Assembly: GCA_013329175.1 (NCBI GenBank) | Contig: DUKR01000077.1 | Location: forward strand, 1 to 14,765 | Source of the DNA: Candidatus Woesearchaeota archaeon | GTDB taxonomy: Archaea; Nanobdellota; Nanobdellia; Woesearchaeales; UBA11716 | Direction: 5' to 3' | Length of the DNA: 14,765 nt | In this document: positions 13,610 to 14,765 of the stretch, piece by piece | How the letters are laid out: every line of letters begins with the position of its first letter | How positions within the stretch are numbered: position 1 is the stretch's first letter | Program-made: the position numbers and the translations under genes | The notes under the pieces: generated by a model | What the model was told of the DNA's origin: nothing | What the model saw: the letters and a program-made list of their open reading frames with translations, nothing else | The model's database searches: none

Positions 13610-14694
13610 GGTGTTGCTGCTCCTGCTTTTTCTTCCTCATATATCTGCACCAAGGTAGTGAAGATAGCAAGGGCAATAGGCCCTAAGAATATGCCAACAA
13701 AGCCAAAGAGATGTAATCCTCCAAGGACTCCTATAAGGACAAGGATGGGATGCACCTTCCCCCTCTCGCCGATAAGCTTTGGCCGCAGGATATTGTCTAT
13801 AGTTGAGACAATCAGCCAGCAGTAGAGAAGAAAAAATACCCCCTTGGTGAGAAGCACAGCATTTCCTGTCGTCGCTGCCGTGAATATCATGAGCAGCGCT
13901 ACAGGAAGCCAGACTATTGCGGTCCCCAGAAAGGGGATTAGGGCAAAGAATGCCATCACGATGCCCCACAGAATCGGCGAAGGGACTCCAAAGAGGAAGA
14001 AGCCTAATGCTCCCAGTGCACCCTGGATAGCTGCAATAAGCAGATGGCCAAAAAACACGGCATAGGTGATGCTCTTGAAGTTGTCAATAATCCGCTTGCG
14101 ATGGCTTTTCTTGAACGGGAGGAGTTCCTCCAGCTGTGCCATGATGCGCTTGCCGTCACGCAGGAGATAGAACATGGTGAAGAAGGCTATGAATGCCCTC
14201 AAAACAACGGCAGGAATTGAGAAGATGATGTCTGAGACTTTGTTTGCGATAGTAGTGCTTATCCTCTGCGATGCTGTGTCAATATAGTAGAGCACCTCAG
14301 GCTCGGTGAGAATATCCCGCAGCCTGTTATAGAGTGAGCAGATAAAGCCTGTTGTTGTGCATTCAGATTCAAAAAGGCCACCGATGACAAGCTTCTGCCT
14401 GACAAAGACATAGCTTGCATATGCCTCAGTCCTGATGGCATTAAGCGAGAGGATGATAGGAATTGCAACAAGCAGCAGGATGAGAAAGACAATGAGCAGC
14501 GCCGATACTGTTTCGAACCTCACCTTAGGGGTGAGCCACGCGTGGAGCGGATAGGATATGAATGCTATCAATGCTCCTGTAAGCATAGCCACGATGTAGG
14601 GCTTTGCAATGAAGAAAGCAAGGACGCAGACAGCAAGGCTTATTGCTATGAGGATGTATTCTCCCAACTTGTCAAGATTGATAGCCCCAATCAT
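13606..14694 (-). CDS. AI-2E family transporter (PerM/UPF0118 type membrane protein)
   Basis: Members are multi-pass permeases; substrates vary and are mostly unknown (autoinducer-2 export and Na+/H+ antiport have been described for some). The 362-aa protein has two early spans (about 12-50), a third (about 60-85), a long soluble loop (about 90-175), an FYLLRDGKRI motif near residue 183, and a C-terminal set of spans ending in HPILVLIGVLGGLHLFGFVG followed by IFLGP, the family signature. The ATG at 14694 is chosen because the TATA box at 14723-14731 would start transcription near 14701. An upstream ATG at 14751 would lie before the transcript and add 19 atypical residues. The loop contains two Cys residues (CTTTGFIC) close enough to pair. 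It is the first gene of an operon with AMP phosphorylase; why the two are joined is unclear. Confidence 0.9.
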   Translation of the reverse strand: MIGAINLDKLGEYILIAISLAVCVLAFFIAKPYIVAMLTGALIAFISYPLHAWLTPKVRFETVSALLIVFLILLLVAIPIILSLNAIRTEAYASYVFVRQKLVIGGLFESECTTTGFICSLYNRLRDILTEPEVLYYIDTASQRISTTIANKVSDIIFSIPAVVLRAFIAFFTMFYLLRDGKRIMAQLEELLPFKKSHRKRIIDNFKSITYAVFFGHLLIAAIQGALGALGFFLFGVPSPILWGIVMAFFALIPFLGTAIVWLPVALLMIFTAATTGNAVLLTKGVFFLLYCWLIVSTIDNILRPKLIGERGKVHPILVLIGVLGGLHLFGFVGIFLGPIALAIFTTLVQIYEEEKAGAATP

Positions 14695-14722
14695 TCTACC
14701 CCAAATTGCCGTGGAGGAAACG

Positions 14723-14731
14723 TATATAAAT
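14723..14731 (-). promoter_or_regulatory. TATA box for the transporter/AMP phosphorylase operon
   Basis: The minus strand reads ATTTATATA, centred about 33 bases before the ATG at 14694, predicting a leader of only a few bases. Confidence 0.6.
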
Positions 14732-14765
14732 GTTTGTGACCAGAGTGACATCCAAATACTTGAGT

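Noticed and set aside
14695..14751. Longer start for the transporter at 14751
   Set aside because: The TATA box at 14723-14731 lies between this ATG and 14694, so the extra 19 residues would precede the transcript start.
1..14765. CRISPR array, transposase or integrase genes
   Set aside because: No regularly spaced direct repeats and no transposase or integrase motif found in any long frame, so the island idea rests only on the Lrp junction.

Overview
The window reads as a piece of an archaeal chromosome, most likely from a small-genome (DPANN-like, for example woesearchaeal) lineage. The evidence is an AMP phosphorylase of the archaeal type, a Pth2-type peptidyl-tRNA hydrolase, and TATA-box promoters about 26-30 bases upstream of leaderless or nearly leaderless starts. 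Internal genes use GGAGG/GAGGTG Shine-Dalgarno sites, and genes are packed with 1-14 base overlaps. The lineage is inferred; no rRNA or marker phylogeny is possible here.

Bases 1-960 carry a two-gene minus-strand operon of small lysine-rich and coiled-coil proteins. A very AT-rich, gene-free stretch (961-1329) acts as a divergent control region. To its right, bases 1330-6429 hold a plus-strand operon: a winged-helix protein, two paralogous signal-peptide-bearing multi-pass membrane proteins with cytoplasmic coiled-coil tails, and two paralogous soluble coiled-coil proteins. This operon ends at a T8 run and converges on two minus-strand genes: a single-span membrane protein and an SPFH/band-7 (stomatin/prohibitin-like) protein. 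A further minus-strand hypothetical protein (8540-9208) follows. Together these look like an undescribed membrane-associated scaffold module. That function is inference only; no enzyme motif was recognised in it apart from the SPFH fold.

At about 9100-9505 there is a plus-strand remnant of an Lrp/AsnC-type regulator, whose readable frame runs antisense into the 5' end of the preceding minus-strand gene. This suggests a rearrangement junction. Conventional housekeeping genes then begin: pth2 (9554-9898) and a 2,3-BPG-dependent phosphoglycerate mutase, gpmA (9971-10714). The mutase has Ser where the second active-site His is expected.

Bases 10715-12124 (1.4 kb) contain no gene I can support. 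They include a pair of interrupted inverted repeats about 40 bases long enclosing a further hairpin, a separate perfect 10-bp stem-loop, and short protein-like scraps that suggest decay or a structured RNA. The window ends with a minus-strand operon in which an AI-2E-family transporter overlaps AMP phosphorylase by ATGA.
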